Positions 7,548 to 16,665 of a stretch of DNA of 64,000 bases are shown one piece after another (position 1 is the stretch's first letter; each line of letters opens with the position of its first letter). Where the stretch lies: contig NZ_JBEPOB010000001.1 of the NCBI RefSeq assembly GCF_040546595.1, positions 503,501 to 567,500 of the forward strand, in the 5' to 3' direction. A model generated the notes under the pieces. It worked only from the letters and a program-made list of their open reading frames with translations, made no database searches and was not told where the DNA came from. Both the position numbers and the translations under genes were made by a program. Origin of the DNA: Bosea sp. OAE506 (GTDB lineage Bacteria; Pseudomonadota; Alphaproteobacteria; Rhizobiales; Beijerinckiaceae).

Positions 7548-9137
7548 ATGACGACTTCATCATCAGCCCTTCGGGGGCGGCTTGCGGCCGCCACGGCACT
7601 CGGCCTGCTCGGCCTCGTCGGCTCGGGCCTGCCGGCGCTCGCCCAGACACCCAAACAGGGTGGGACGGTGCATGTCGTCGTCCAGCCCGAACCGCCGATG
7701 CTGATGCAGGGCCTGAACCAGAACGGGCCGACCAACATGGTTGCCGGCAACATCTACGAGTCGCTGCTGCGCTACGACGACAAGCTGACTCCGCAGCCCT
7801 CGCTGGCCAAGAGCTGGGAGATCTCGGCGGACTCCAAGGTCTACACCTTCAAGCTCCAGGAAGGCGTGAAATGGCATGACGGCAAGCCTTTCAGCGCCGA
7901 CGACGTCGTCTTCTCGCTCGACAAGTTCCTGCGCGACGTGCATCCGCGCTGGCGCCCGATCGCCAACAACCAGGTCGAGAAGATCGAGAAGGTCGACGAT
8001 CTCACCGTCAAGATCACGCTGAAGCAGCCCTTCGGCCCGCTCCTGCTCTCGCAGGAGGCGGCCGGCGCGCCGATGATCCCCAAGCACATCTATGACGGCA
8101 CCGACTACCGCGCCAATCCGGCCAACAACACGCCGATCGGCACCGGACCCTTCAAGCTGAAGGAGTGGAAGAAGGGCTCCTACATCCACCTCGTGAAGAA
8201 CGAGGACTACTGGCAGAAGGGCAAGCCCAACCTCGCCGAGATCTACTGGCAGATCATCCCCGACGCGGCTGCGCGCGCCGTCGCCTACGAGACCGGCAAG
8301 GTCGATGTGCTCACCGGCGGCTCCGTCGACGTCTACGACGTCGCCCGCCTCTCCAAGCTGCCCAACACCTGCGTGACGACGAAGGGCTGGGAGATGTTCG
8401 CGCCCCATGCCTGGGTCACCCCCAACATCGCGCGCGGCGGCCCGCTCGCCAACAAGCAGTTCCGCCAGGCGATGATGTTCGCCATCGACCGCGAATTCGG
8501 CAAGGACGTCGTCTGGGGCGGCCTCGGCAAACTGCCGACCGGGCCGATCTCGTCGAAGACGAAGTTCTATTCGGCCGACGTGCCGAAATACACCTTCGAT
8601 CCGACCAAGGCGAAGGAACTGGTCAAGGCGTCCGGCTACAAGGGCGAGCCGCTGAAGCTGCTGGCGCTGCCTTATGGCGAGGTCTGGAGCCGCTGGGCGG
8701 AAGCCATCAAGCAGAACCTGACCGATGTCGGCATCAATGTCTCGATCGAGACCACCGACGTGCCGGGCTGGACGCAGAAGGCCAGCAACGGCGATTTCGA
8801 CCTGACCTTCAACTTCCTCTACCAGCTCGGCGACCCCGCGACCGGCGTGGCGCGCAACTACATCTCGACCAACATCGTCAAGGGTAACCCCTTCGGCAAC
8901 CAGGGCGCTTATGTGAACCCGGAGGTCGACAAGCTCTTCGCCGAAGCCGCGATCGCGCCGACCGACGCCGCTCGACAGGAGGCGTACACGAAGGTGCAGA
9001 AGCTGCTGGCCGAGGAGGTGCCGGTGCTGTGGCAGCTCGAGATGGACTTCCCGACCATCTACCGCTGCAACGTCAAGAACCTCGTCACCACTGCCATCGG
9101 CGTGAATGACGGCTTCAAGGACGCGTGGAAGGAGTGA
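7548..9137 (+). CDS. ABC transporter substrate-binding protein, peptide/opine family 5
   Basis: 529 residues with a Sec signal peptide (AAATALGLLGLVGSGLPALA). It has family-5 solute-binding signatures: YESLLRYDDKLTPQPSLA, KSWEISADSKVYTFKLQEGV, KWHDGKPFSADDVVFS and IGTGPFKLKEW. It is the periplasmic receptor for the transporter encoded downstream (two permeases and one fused ATPase, same strand). Family 5 receptors bind peptides, opines, glycosides or nickel; the ligand cannot be read from sequence. An M20 deacylase at the end of the cluster hints at an acylated amino acid or peptide. Confidence 0.93.
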   Translation: MTTSSSALRGRLAAATALGLLGLVGSGLPALAQTPKQGGTVHVVVQPEPPMLMQGLNQNGPTNMVAGNIYESLLRYDDKLTPQPSLAKSWEISADSKVYTFKLQEGVKWHDGKPFSADDVVFSLDKFLRDVHPRWRPIANNQVEKIEKVDDLTVKITLKQPFGPLLLSQEAAGAPMIPKHIYDGTDYRANPANNTPIGTGPFKLKEWKKGSYIHLVKNEDYWQKGKPNLAEIYWQIIPDAAARAVAYETGKVDVLTGGSVDVYDVARLSKLPNTCVTTKGWEMFAPHAWVTPNIARGGPLANKQFRQAMMFAIDREFGKDVVWGGLGKLPTGPISSKTKFYSADVPKYTFDPTKAKELVKASGYKGEPLKLLALPYGEVWSRWAEAIKQNLTDVGINVSIETTDVPGWTQKASNGDFDLTFNFLYQLGDPATGVARNYISTNIVKGNPFGNQGAYVNPEVDKLFAEAAIAPTDAARQEAYTKVQKLLAEEVPVLWQLEMDFPTIYRCNVKNLVTTAIGVNDGFKDAWKE

Positions 9138-9205
9138 CGCGCTCCTCAATGATCGCGTCACACACCCCATGAACGATTGAACTGGAGCGCTTGATCACCC
9201 TCAAC

Positions 9206-9326
9206 CGTCATCCCGGACAAGCCGCGAAGCGGCGCAGCTCCGGGATCCATCGTAAAGCCAATCCCTTGGGCAGTCTCTGCCCTACGATGGATCCCGGAGC
9301 TCCGCTTCGCTGCGTCCGGGATGACG
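9206..9326. repeat. Intergenic palindromic repeat, CGTCATCCCGG family, copy 1
   Basis: The ends are exact inverted copies: CGTCATCCCGGA at 9206 and TCCGGGATGACG ending at 9326. A second nested inverted repeat pairs 9237-9254 with 9283-9300 (18 of 18 bases). The right 42 bases (9288-9329) match 31361-31402 at 40 of 42 positions. It fills the gap between the substrate-binding gene and the first permease, so it would fold in the transcript and may lower or stabilise expression of one side. It resembles REP/BIME-type elements. Confidence 0.85.
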
Positions 9327-9360
9327 GCGCGGTTGTGGTCGAGCGCCGAGATCTCTTTCC

Positions 9361-10338
9361 ATGAATCTCCTGCACTTCCTCTCCAGCCGGCTTGCCAAGG
9401 GCGTCCTGACGCTGCTCGCCATCGCGGTGCTGAACTTCTTCCTGATCCGCGCCGCGCCGGGCGATCCCGCGCAGGTGCTGGCCGGCGAAGCGGGCGCGGC
9501 CGATGCGCAGCTGCTGGAACAGCTGCGCGAGCGCTTCGGGCTGAACGAGCCGCTGCTGACCCAGCTCTGGATCTATCTCAAGGGCTACCTGACCTTCGAT
9601 CTCGGCTTCAGCTACCGGCAGCAGCAGCCGGTGCTGACGCTGGTGCTCGACCGGCTGCCCGCGACGCTGCTTCTGACGGGCGCGGCCTTCCTGATCTCGC
9701 TGGGACTCGGCGTGGTCATGGGCGCGCTGGCCGCGCGCCGGGCCGGCCGCTGGTCGGACAGCCTGATCACGACGCTCTCGCTCGTCTTCTATGCGACGCC
9801 GCTGTTCTGGATCGCACTGATGAGCCAGATCGTCTTCGCCCTGAAGCTCGGTCTCGTCCCCAATGTCGGCTACGAGACCATCGGCGCGAACTACACCGGC
9901 CTGGCGCGGGCGCTCGACATCGGCCACCACCTGATCCTGCCGTCGCTGACACTCGGACTGTTCTTCACCGCGCTCTATGCGCGGATGATGCGCGCCTCGA
10001 TGCTGGAGGTGGCAGGCGCCGATTTCGTCAAGACGGCGCGCGCCAAGGGGCTCTCTCCCGGGATCGTCTCGCGGCGGCATGTGGCGCGCAACGCGATCCT
10101 GCCCGTCGTCACGCTGGCGGGTCTGCAGGCGGGCCAGCTCGTCGGCGGCGCCGTCCTCACCGAGACGGTCTTCGCCTGGCCCGGCATCGGCCGGCTGATG
10201 TTCGACGCACTCGTCCAGCGCGATTATTCCGTGCTGCTCGGCGTCTTCTTCATGTCCTCGGCCATGGTCGTCGGCTTCAACATCCTGACCGATCTGGTCT
10301 ACCGGATCGCCGATCCGCGCATCGAGGCGGCGTCGTGA
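9361..10338 (+). CDS. ABC transporter permease, DppB/OppB type
   Basis: 325 residues, about six transmembrane helices. The N-terminus (RLAKGVLTLLAIAVLNFFLI, then RAAPGDPAQ) is diagnostic of the DppB half. The cytoplasmic EAA loop is at LEVAGADFVKTARAKGLSPG, which docks on the ATPase. The C-terminus has TETVFAWPGIGRLMFDA and ADPRIE. It forms the inner-membrane channel with the product of 10460-11296. The ATG at 9361 follows the palindromic repeat at 9206-9326. Confidence 0.93.
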   Translation: MNLLHFLSSRLAKGVLTLLAIAVLNFFLIRAAPGDPAQVLAGEAGAADAQLLEQLRERFGLNEPLLTQLWIYLKGYLTFDLGFSYRQQQPVLTLVLDRLPATLLLTGAAFLISLGLGVVMGALAARRAGRWSDSLITTLSLVFYATPLFWIALMSQIVFALKLGLVPNVGYETIGANYTGLARALDIGHHLILPSLTLGLFFTALYARMMRASMLEVAGADFVKTARAKGLSPGIVSRRHVARNAILPVVTLAGLQAGQLVGGAVLTETVFAWPGIGRLMFDALVQRDYSVLLGVFFMSSAMVVGFNILTDLVYRIADPRIEAAS

Positions 10339-10351
10339 TGGTGCTCGCCTC

Positions 10352-10447
10352 TCCGTCATGGTCGGGCTTGTCCCGACCATCCACGCCTTCGCTCGTCGAG
10401 GCCTGTGTTCAAGACGTGGATGCTCGCCACAAGGGCGAGCATGACGG
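10352..10447. repeat. Intergenic palindromic repeat, ATGGTCGGG family, copy 1
   Basis: A 23-base near-perfect hairpin (10358-10380, arms ATGGTCGGG and CCCGACCAT) is followed by a second stem. CATCCACG and CGTGGATG lie inside an outer CCGTCAT/ATGACGG pair ending near 10447. It occupies the 121-base gap between the two permease genes. A shorter copy of the 23-base hairpin follows the ATPase gene at 12964. Confidence 0.75.
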
Positions 10448-10459
10448 CGAGGGCTGCCC

Positions 10460-11296
10460 ATGAACTTCTTCAAGCGGTTCTGCCGCAATCGTGGCGCCGT
10501 ATTCGGCCTCGTCATCCTGCTCGCGGTCGTCGCCTTCGCGCTGCTGGCCCCGACGCTGTTTCCGCAGTCGCCCTGGCGCCCGGTCGGCCGGCCCTTCCTG
10601 GCGCCCTTCGTGATGGAGCGCTTCCCGCTCGGCACCGACACGCTGGGGCGCAACCTCGCCGCCGGGCTGGTCCATGGCGCGCGGGTCTCGCTGATGATCG
10701 GCGTGGTCTCGACGCTGGTGGCGCTGCTGATCGGCGTGCCGCTGGGCGCCGCCGCCGGCTATGCCGGCGGCTTCGTCGACGACGCGCTGATGCGCTTCAC
10801 CGAGTTCTTCCAGACCATCCCTTCCTTCGCGCTGGCGATCGTGCTGGTGGCGATCCTGCAGCCGGCGCTGGGCTCGATCGTGCTGGCCATCGGCGTCGTG
10901 TCATGGCCGCCGGTGGCGCGGCTGGTGCGGGGCGAGGTGCTCTCGCTGAAGACGCGCGAATATGTCCAGGCGGCCGTCACCATCGGCCAGTCGACGCCGC
11001 GCATCATCTTCAGCCAGGTGCTGCCGAACACGATCGCGCCGATCATCGTGATGGGCTCGCTGATGATCGGCTCGGCGATCCTGCTCGAATCCTCGCTCTC
11101 CTTCCTCGGGCTGGGCGATCCCAACCTGATGAGCTGGGGCTATATGGTCGGCGCCGGGCGCACGCGCCTGCTCGATGCCTGGTGGATCTCGTTCTTCCCC
11201 GGCTTCGCGATCTTCCTGACGGTGCTTGCGCTCAATCTGGCCGGTGAAGGGCTGAACGACGCGCTGAATCCGCGCCTCGCCAGGGGGCGCGAATGA
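10460..11296 (+). CDS. ABC transporter permease, DppC/OppC type
   Basis: 278 residues. The start NFFKRFCRNRGAVFGLVILL and the FPLGTDTLGRNL segment mark the DppC half. The EAA loop is LKTREYVQAAVTIGQSTPRI, and SSLSFLGLGDPNLMSWG is near the C-terminus. It partners the DppB-type permease to form the channel. The stop overlaps the start of the ATPase gene as ATGA, so the two are translationally coupled. Confidence 0.93.
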   Translation: MNFFKRFCRNRGAVFGLVILLAVVAFALLAPTLFPQSPWRPVGRPFLAPFVMERFPLGTDTLGRNLAAGLVHGARVSLMIGVVSTLVALLIGVPLGAAAGYAGGFVDDALMRFTEFFQTIPSFALAIVLVAILQPALGSIVLAIGVVSWPPVARLVRGEVLSLKTREYVQAAVTIGQSTPRIIFSQVLPNTIAPIIVMGSLMIGSAILLESSLSFLGLGDPNLMSWGYMVGAGRTRLLDAWWISFFPGFAIFLTVLALNLAGEGLNDALNPRLARGRE

Positions 11297-12933
11297 GCGA
11301 GGTGATGGCCAAGCCGGCTCCCGTCCTCTCCATCGAGACCCTGACGCTCGCCTTGCCGGCGCTGGCCGATCGGGCGCATGCCGTAGCGGACATCTCGCTG
11401 ACGATCGGCGCCGGCGAGACGCTCTGCGTCGTCGGCGAATCCGGCTCGGGCAAGTCGATGATCGCCCATGCGGTGATGGGGCTCCTGCCCAAGGCCGTGA
11501 AGCCGGCGGGCGGCGCGATCCGCCTCGCCGGGCGCGATCTGCTGCAGCTCGACGAGGCCGCGATGCAGGATCTGCGCGGCCGTGAGGTCGGCATGATCTT
11601 CCAGGAACCGATGACCTCGCTCAACCCGGTGATGCGTGTCGCCGAGCAGATCATCGAGACCTTCGAGGCGCATGGGCTGCACAGCCGCTCCGAGCGGCAG
11701 CGCCGCGCCGTCGATCTCCTCGCCGAGGTCGGCCTCCCGGACCCGCCGCGGCTGGCGCGGGCCTATCCGCACGAGCTCTCCGGCGGCCAGCGCCAGCGCG
11801 TGATGATCGCGATGGCGCTGGCACTCGAGCCCAAGCTCCTGATCGCCGACGAGCCGACGACCGCGCTCGACGTGACCACCCAGGCGCAGATCCTCAAGCT
11901 GATCGACAATCTGCGCCATAAGCACGGCACCGCCGTGCTGTTCATCACCCATGACATGGGCGTCGTCGCCGAGATCGCCGACCGCATCGCCGTGCTCGAA
12001 AAGGGCGTTCTGGTCGAGGAGGGCACGGTCGATCAGGTGCTCGGTGCACCGAACCATCCCTATACGCAGAAGCTGCTGGCCGCGGTTCCCTCGCTGACGC
12101 CGCCGGCCCGCGCGCCGCTGCCGCCTTCGGCCCCGGTGCTGACGGTGGAAGGGCTGGGCAAGGTCTATCGCAAGCGCAGCTTCTTCGGCACCGCGCGCGA
12201 GGTCCGGGCCGCCGAGGACATCACCTTCTCGCTCCAGCGCGGCGAGACGCTGGGGCTGGTCGGGGAATCGGGCTCGGGCAAATCCACGGTCGGACGCTGC
12301 TGCCTGCGGCTGATCGAGCCCGATGCGGGCCGCATCAGCCTGAGCAGTCAGGCCGCCGGCGATCTCGTCCTGAGCGATCTGAAGCCCGCCGCGCTGCGTG
12401 CCCAGCGCAAGCGCATCCAGATGGTGTTCCAGGACCCGTTCGCCTCGCTCAATCCGCGGCAGACGGTCGGGCGGATCATTTCGGACGGGCCGGTGGCGCA
12501 TGGCACCTCGCGGAATGACGCGCTGGCGACCGCGCGCGACCTGCTCGAACTCGTCGGCCTCTCGGCCAATGCGATCGACCGCTATCCGCACGAATTCTCA
12601 GGCGGGCAGCGCCAGCGCATCGGCATCGCACGGGCGCTGGCGCTGGAGCCCGACGTGCTCGTGGCGGACGAAGCCGTGTCGGCGCTGGACGTCTCGGTGC
12701 AGGCGCAGATCCTGACCCTGATCAAGGACATCCAGCAGCGACTGGGGCTCGCCATCCTGTTCGTGACGCATGATCTGCGCGTCGCCGCCCAGATCTGCGA
12801 CCGCATTGCGGTGATGCAGCGCGGCCGGATCGTCGAGACCGGTCCGACGGCTGCGCTCTTCGCCGCTCCCAGCCACGACTATACGCGGGCGCTGCTGGCG
12901 GCGGTGCCCGGCGGCGCACGGTTCGGGCATTGA
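11293..12933 (+). CDS. Fused dipeptide-type ABC transporter ATPase (DppD-DppF fusion)
   Basis: 546 residues with two complete nucleotide-binding domains. The first has Walker [10 protein letters not shown] (~residues 48-56), signature LSGGQRQR, Walker B LLIADEPT and HDMGVV. The second has Walker [10 protein letters not shown], signature [24 protein letters not shown] and HDLRVA. The ...PYTQKLLAAVPSL tail of domain 1 is typical of peptide-transport ATPases. One polypeptide replaces the usual DppD/DppF pair. It starts inside the DppC-type gene (4-base overlap). Confidence 0.94.
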   Translation: MSEVMAKPAPVLSIETLTLALPALADRAHAVADISLTIGAGETLCVVGESGSGKSMIAHAVMGLLPKAVKPAGGAIRLAGRDLLQLDEAAMQDLRGREVGMIFQEPMTSLNPVMRVAEQIIETFEAHGLHSRSERQRRAVDLLAEVGLPDPPRLARAYPHELSGGQRQRVMIAMALALEPKLLIADEPTTALDVTTQAQILKLIDNLRHKHGTAVLFITHDMGVVAEIADRIAVLEKGVLVEEGTVDQVLGAPNHPYTQKLLAAVPSLTPPARAPLPPSAPVLTVEGLGKVYRKRSFFGTAREVRAAEDITFSLQRGETLGLVGESGSGKSTVGRCCLRLIEPDAGRISLSSQAAGDLVLSDLKPAALRAQRKRIQMVFQDPFASLNPRQTVGRIISDGPVAHGTSRNDALATARDLLELVGLSANAIDRYPHEFSGGQRQRIGIARALALEPDVLVADEAVSALDVSVQAQILTLIKDIQQRLGLAILFVTHDLRVAAQICDRIAVMQRGRIVETGPTAALFAAPSHDYTRALLAAVPGGARFGH

Positions 12934-12963
12934 TGACGTGATGAGACGACACTGGTTTCCGAG

Positions 12964-12986
12964 ATGGTCGGGTCGAGCCCGACCAT
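12964..12986. repeat. ATGGTCGGG-family hairpin, copy 2
   Basis: ATGGTCGGG-TCGAG-CCCGACCAT, with 9-base arms. It is nearly identical to the hairpin at 10358-10380 and lies between the ATPase stop and the M20 deacylase start. It could act as a weak terminator or mRNA-end stabiliser, although no T-run follows. Confidence 0.7.
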
Positions 12987-13013
12987 GACGCCCTCTCCCA
13001 GGAGCCCCGCACA

Positions 13014-14303
13014 ATGCCTCTCGACCCCGCCCTTCGCGACAAGATCCTGGCTTCCGTAGAGGCCGGCTTCGCCGAGCAGATCGCCTTCACGCAGGAGCTG
13101 ATCCGCTTTCCCTCGCTGCGCGGGCAGGAGCACGCCTGCCAGGATTTCGTCTACCGGGCGCTGCGGGAGCGGGGCTTCACGGTCGACCGCTTCAAGATGG
13201 ACGAGGCCGCGATCAAGGCCCATCCCGGCGGCGGGCCGTTTTCCGAGCATCACTCCGACGCGCCGATTCTCGTCGGGATCCATCATCCGCGCGAGGAGAA
13301 GGGGCGCTCGCTGATCCTGCAGGCGCATGTCGACGTGGTCCCGACCGGGCCGGTCGACCAGTGGACCCATGCGCCCTTCGACCCCGTGATCGAGGGCGAC
13401 TGGCTCTATGGCCGCGGCGGCGCCGACATGAAGGCCGGGCACGGCGCCAATTTCGCCTGCCTCGACGCGCTCCGGCGCATCGGCCTTCAGCCGGCGGCGA
13501 CGCTCTATCTGGAATCGGTGGTCGAGGAGGAATCGACGGGCAATGGCGCGCTGATGACGCATCTGCGCGGCTACCGGGCGCAGGCCGCCCTCATCCCCGA
13601 GCCGGAATACGAGATGCTGGCGCGGGCCAATGCGGGCGTGATCTGGTTCCAGTTCGAGGTGCGGGGCGTGCCCGTGCATGTCCGCGAGATGGGCGCCGGC
13701 GCCAACGCGATCGACGCCGCCTACCGCGTGATCGCGGCCCTGCGCAAGCTCGAGGAGGAGTTCAACGCCGAGAAGGTCGGCCGCGAGCATTTCGAGGACC
13801 AGGCCCATCCGATCAACCTCAACATCGGCAAGATCGAGGGCGGCGACTGGGCCTCCTCGGTGCCGTGCTGGTGCCGCGTCGACTGCCGCGTCGGGCTCTA
13901 TCCCGGCGTGACCGCGCAGGAGATCGCGCAGCGCATCGAAGACTGCATCCGCGCCGCTTCGCGGGCCGACAGCTTCCTCGCCAACAACCCGCCGAAGGTG
14001 ACCTTCAACGGCTTCTGGGCGGAAGGCTATGTGCTGGAGCCCGGCAGCGAGGCGGAGGCCGTGCTCGGCCGTGCGCATCAGGCCGCCATGGGAAAGCCAC
14101 TCCAGTCCTTCATGACACCGGCCTATCTCGATGCCCGTGTGCATGCGCTCTACGACCAGATTCCGGCGCTCTGCTACGGCCCGATGGGCGAGAACATCCA
14201 TGCCTTCGACGAGCGGGTCAGCCTCGCCTCGCTGAAGCGCATCACCGGCGCGATGGCCCTGTTCGTCGCCGAATGGTGCGGGGTCGAACCCGTCTCGGGC
14301 TGA
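13014..14303 (+). CDS. M20-family deacylase (ArgE/DapE-like)
   Basis: 429 residues, cytoplasmic, with AGGAG upstream of the ATG. The metal-site motifs of M20 zinc hydrolases are present: first His/Asp in LQAHVDVVPTG, bridging Asp in GRGGADMKAG, catalytic Glu pair in SVVEEESTGNG, Glu in IPEPEYEM and last His in ENIHAFDERV. The family removes acyl or aminoacyl groups (acetylornithine, succinyl-diaminopimelate, N-carbamoyl or acylated amino acids). Linkage to the transporter at 7548-12933 suggests it processes the imported compound. The exact substrate is unknown. Confidence 0.9.
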   Translation: MPLDPALRDKILASVEAGFAEQIAFTQELIRFPSLRGQEHACQDFVYRALRERGFTVDRFKMDEAAIKAHPGGGPFSEHHSDAPILVGIHHPREEKGRSLILQAHVDVVPTGPVDQWTHAPFDPVIEGDWLYGRGGADMKAGHGANFACLDALRRIGLQPAATLYLESVVEEESTGNGALMTHLRGYRAQAALIPEPEYEMLARANAGVIWFQFEVRGVPVHVREMGAGANAIDAAYRVIAALRKLEEEFNAEKVGREHFEDQAHPINLNIGKIEGGDWASSVPCWCRVDCRVGLYPGVTAQEIAQRIEDCIRAASRADSFLANNPPKVTFNGFWAEGYVLEPGSEAEAVLGRAHQAAMGKPLQSFMTPAYLDARVHALYDQIPALCYGPMGENIHAFDERVSLASLKRITGAMALFVAEWCGVEPVSG

Positions 14304-14529
14304 GAGGCGGGACAGGTCGGCGCAGCCCCCTTGATTGCGCGCCCTCTGCCCCCAAATGCGACAGGCGGGGATGTGGAACGGTCTTTCCATTCCCATGCTT
14401 TGGCGCAATATTTGAATCGCCGACGGGGCGGCGCGAATCGTCCCTGCCGCGTGCCGAGCGAGGGGCAGCACCAGCCGATGAAGAAGTCCAAGGCCTCCTC
14501 CCCGGGGAACACGGTCGCAGATCGCGGCC

Positions 14530-14922
14530 ATGCCGATCCGGCGCCTGCCCAATGGCAGGCTGGAGGTCATGCTCGTCACCTCGCGCACGACCCGGCGCTG
14601 GATCGTGCCCAAGGGCTGGCCGATCAAGGGGCTGACCGCTCCCGAGGCGGCGGCGCGCGAGGCCTATGAGGAAGCCGGCGTGATCGGGCGCATCGGTACG
14701 GAGCCAGCCGGGCGCTACACTTACTGGAAGCGCAAATCCGACCATTTCGTGCTCTGCGAGGTGACGCTGTTCCTGCTCGAGGTCGAGCGCCAGCTCCCGG
14801 TCTGGGCCGAGCAGGGCCAGCGCCAGAGCCAGTGGTTCAGCCCCGAAGACGCAGCCGATCTGGTCGACGAGCCCGAACTCGCCACCGCCATTCGCCAGGC
14901 GACGATTGCGCTCGCCGCCTGA
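14530..14922 (+). CDS. NUDIX hydrolase, probably frameshifted at its N-terminus
   Basis: 130 residues from the only in-frame ATG. The NUDIX box is visible: GLTAPEAAAREAYEEAGVIG, matching GX5EX7REUXEEXGU closely. KRKSDHFVLCEVTLFLLEV follows. The family hydrolyses nucleoside diphosphates linked to another group (diadenosine or diphosphoinositol polyphosphates are common for this short form). The ATG at 14530 cuts off the first beta-strand: in-frame codons just upstream read RSQIAAM, as expected for the family, but a stop precedes them. A start at 14478 (MKKSKASSPG) in another frame joins it if one G of the GGGG at 14504-14507 is removed. Confidence 0.8.
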   Translation: MPIRRLPNGRLEVMLVTSRTTRRWIVPKGWPIKGLTAPEAAAREAYEEAGVIGRIGTEPAGRYTYWKRKSDHFVLCEVTLFLLEVERQLPVWAEQGQRQSQWFSPEDAADLVDEPELATAIRQATIALAA

Positions 14923-14940
14923 GACAGCCTGCCGCCGGGC

Positions 14941-16665
14941 TCAGTGCCCCGGCTGGGTCGCGGAGACGAGGCCCTCGCGCTCCTGCCGGGCGCGCGCCTC
15001 CTTGGTCTCCATCAGCCGGCTCTCGCGCAGCGCATTGGCGCTCTCCAGGATCGGATAGCCGATCGAGGCGACATGGCCGTGGATGCGCTTGAGATCGCGG
15101 ATGATGTCGAGATGGATCGCGCTGGTCTCGATCGATTCCGGGCGCCCGCTGCGCAGCCGCTCAAAATGGCTCTCGGTCGCCCGCCGCTCGGCATCGCGCA
15201 TCGTCGCCTTCTCGGCAAAGAGCTGCCGGGCGAGAGCGAGATCGCGCGTGGCGAAGACGTTGAGAGCGAGACCAAGGCCCGACGCGACGCGCTGGTGGAA
15301 GTCCCTGATCTCCGCCAGCCCCTCCGGCGAGAAGGCATAGCGCTTGCGGATCTTCTTCTCGGCGAGTTCGCGCAGGTTCTTGTCGATGATGTCGCCGATA
15401 TGCTCGAGATTGGTGATCAGGGTGATGATCTCGAGGAGCCGGCGGCCCTCCTCGTCGGTGAGTTCGTTGCGCGAGACGCGCACCAGATAGAGCTTGATCG
15501 CCTCGTGGATGGAATCGACGCCGTCATCGGCCTGGGCGATGGCGCGGGAGAGCTTGAGCTCGTCCTTTTCCAGAAGGGTCATGGTGTCGCGCAGCATGCC
15601 CTCGACGCGGTCGCCGAGATGCAGTGCCTCCCGCATGGCGCAGGCGAGCGCCTCGGTCGGGCTGTCGAGCGCGTTGGGGTCGAGATATCGCGGCGCAACC
15701 TCGGTTTCCGCACTGTCCCGGTCCGGCATGAGCCGTTCCACCAGGGCCGCCACGGGCGTCACGAAGGGCAGGAAGAGCAGGGCGCCGACCAGGTTCAGGG
15801 CGACGTGGAACTCAATGGCGAGGCGCGCATCCGCCGAGGGCAGAGCCAGCAGCCAGCCCGAGAGCGGCGCGACGAAGGGCAGCACCGCCAATGCGAGGAG
15901 GAGCCGTGTCACGAGATTGCCGATGGCGGCGCGGCGCTGCGCGGCGGGCGAGCCGAGCTGGTCCAGGACCGGGATCAGCGCATTGCCGAGATTGGCGCCG
16001 ATCACGAGGGTCAGCGCGGTTGCCGGCGGAAACAGGCCCGAGGCGGCGAAGGTCGCGATCAGCAGGATGACGGCGATGCTCGAATGGGTCAGCCAGGTCG
16101 CGGCGACGGCCACCAGCGCGGCCATCAGCGGCTCGCTCGCCAAGGCCGACAGCAGGGTGCGGAAGGTCGGCGACTGGGCAAGCGGCGCGGCAGCCGCGTT
16201 CAGCTCGATCAGCGCCAGCAGGATCAGGCCGATGCCCACGAGGATGCGGCCGATATTGCGGGCCCGGTCCATCGCCTCATGGCCAAGATAGAGCGCCACG
16301 CCGATGGCCAGGCACAGGCCCCAGAGCCAGCCGAGGTCCATGGAGATCACGAAGGCGGCGAGCGCCGTGCCGAGATTGGCGCCGAGCAGCACGGCGAGCG
16401 CCATCGCAGGGGCGATGAGCTTGCGGCCAGCGAAGGAAGAAACGAGCAGCGTGGTGGCGGTCGAACTCTGCAGGACGATGGTGACCAGCGCGCCGCTGCC
16501 GAAGGCGGCGAAGCGGTTGCGCGTGAAGCTCTGCAGCGCCTGACGCAGCGAGCCGCCGAAAGCCCGCATCGCCCCGGTGCGGACCAGCCGGACGGACCAG
16601 ATCAGCAGCGCGACACCCCCGGCGAGGTGAAGCAGGATCATGGTCGCGCTGTCGTTCGTGGTCAT
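14941..16665 (-). CDS. Na+/phosphate cotransporter family protein with C-terminal PhoU-like domain
   Basis: 574 residues. There are two Na/Pi-cotransporter repeats, each with the QSSTATT/THSSIAV-type signature: IVLQSSTATTLLVSSFAG (~residues 64-81) and a second one in the ATWLTHSSIAVILL region. About eight to nine helices are followed from ~residue 350 by a helical PhoU-like domain (EGMLRDTMTLLEKDELKL and after). Relatives such as YjbB move phosphate, and E. coli YjbB exports it. It lies 146 bases downstream of the AfuC-like ATPase gene on the same strand and may share its transcript. It converges on the NUDIX gene. Confidence 0.9.
   Translation of the reverse strand: MTTNDSATMILLHLAGGVALLIWSVRLVRTGAMRAFGGSLRQALQSFTRNRFAAFGSGALVTIVLQSSTATTLLVSSFAGRKLIAPAMALAVLLGANLGTALAAFVISMDLGWLWGLCLAIGVALYLGHEAMDRARNIGRILVGIGLILLALIELNAAAAPLAQSPTFRTLLSALASEPLMAALVAVAATWLTHSSIAVILLIATFAASGLFPPATALTLVIGANLGNALIPVLDQLGSPAAQRRAAIGNLVTRLLLALAVLPFVAPLSGWLLALPSADARLAIEFHVALNLVGALLFLPFVTPVAALVERLMPDRDSAETEVAPRYLDPNALDSPTEALACAMREALHLGDRVEGMLRDTMTLLEKDELKLSRAIAQADDGVDSIHEAIKLYLVRVSRNELTDEEGRRLLEIITLITNLEHIGDIIDKNLRELAEKKIRKRYAFSPEGLAEIRDFHQRVASGLGLALNVFATRDLALARQLFAEKATMRDAERRATESHFERLRSGRPESIETSAIHLDIIRDLKRIHGHVASIGYPILESANALRESRLMETKEARARQEREGLVSATQPGH

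Noticed and set aside
7563..9170. Minus-strand open frame opposite the first peptide receptor
   Set aside because: Same antisense effect; no recognisable domain.
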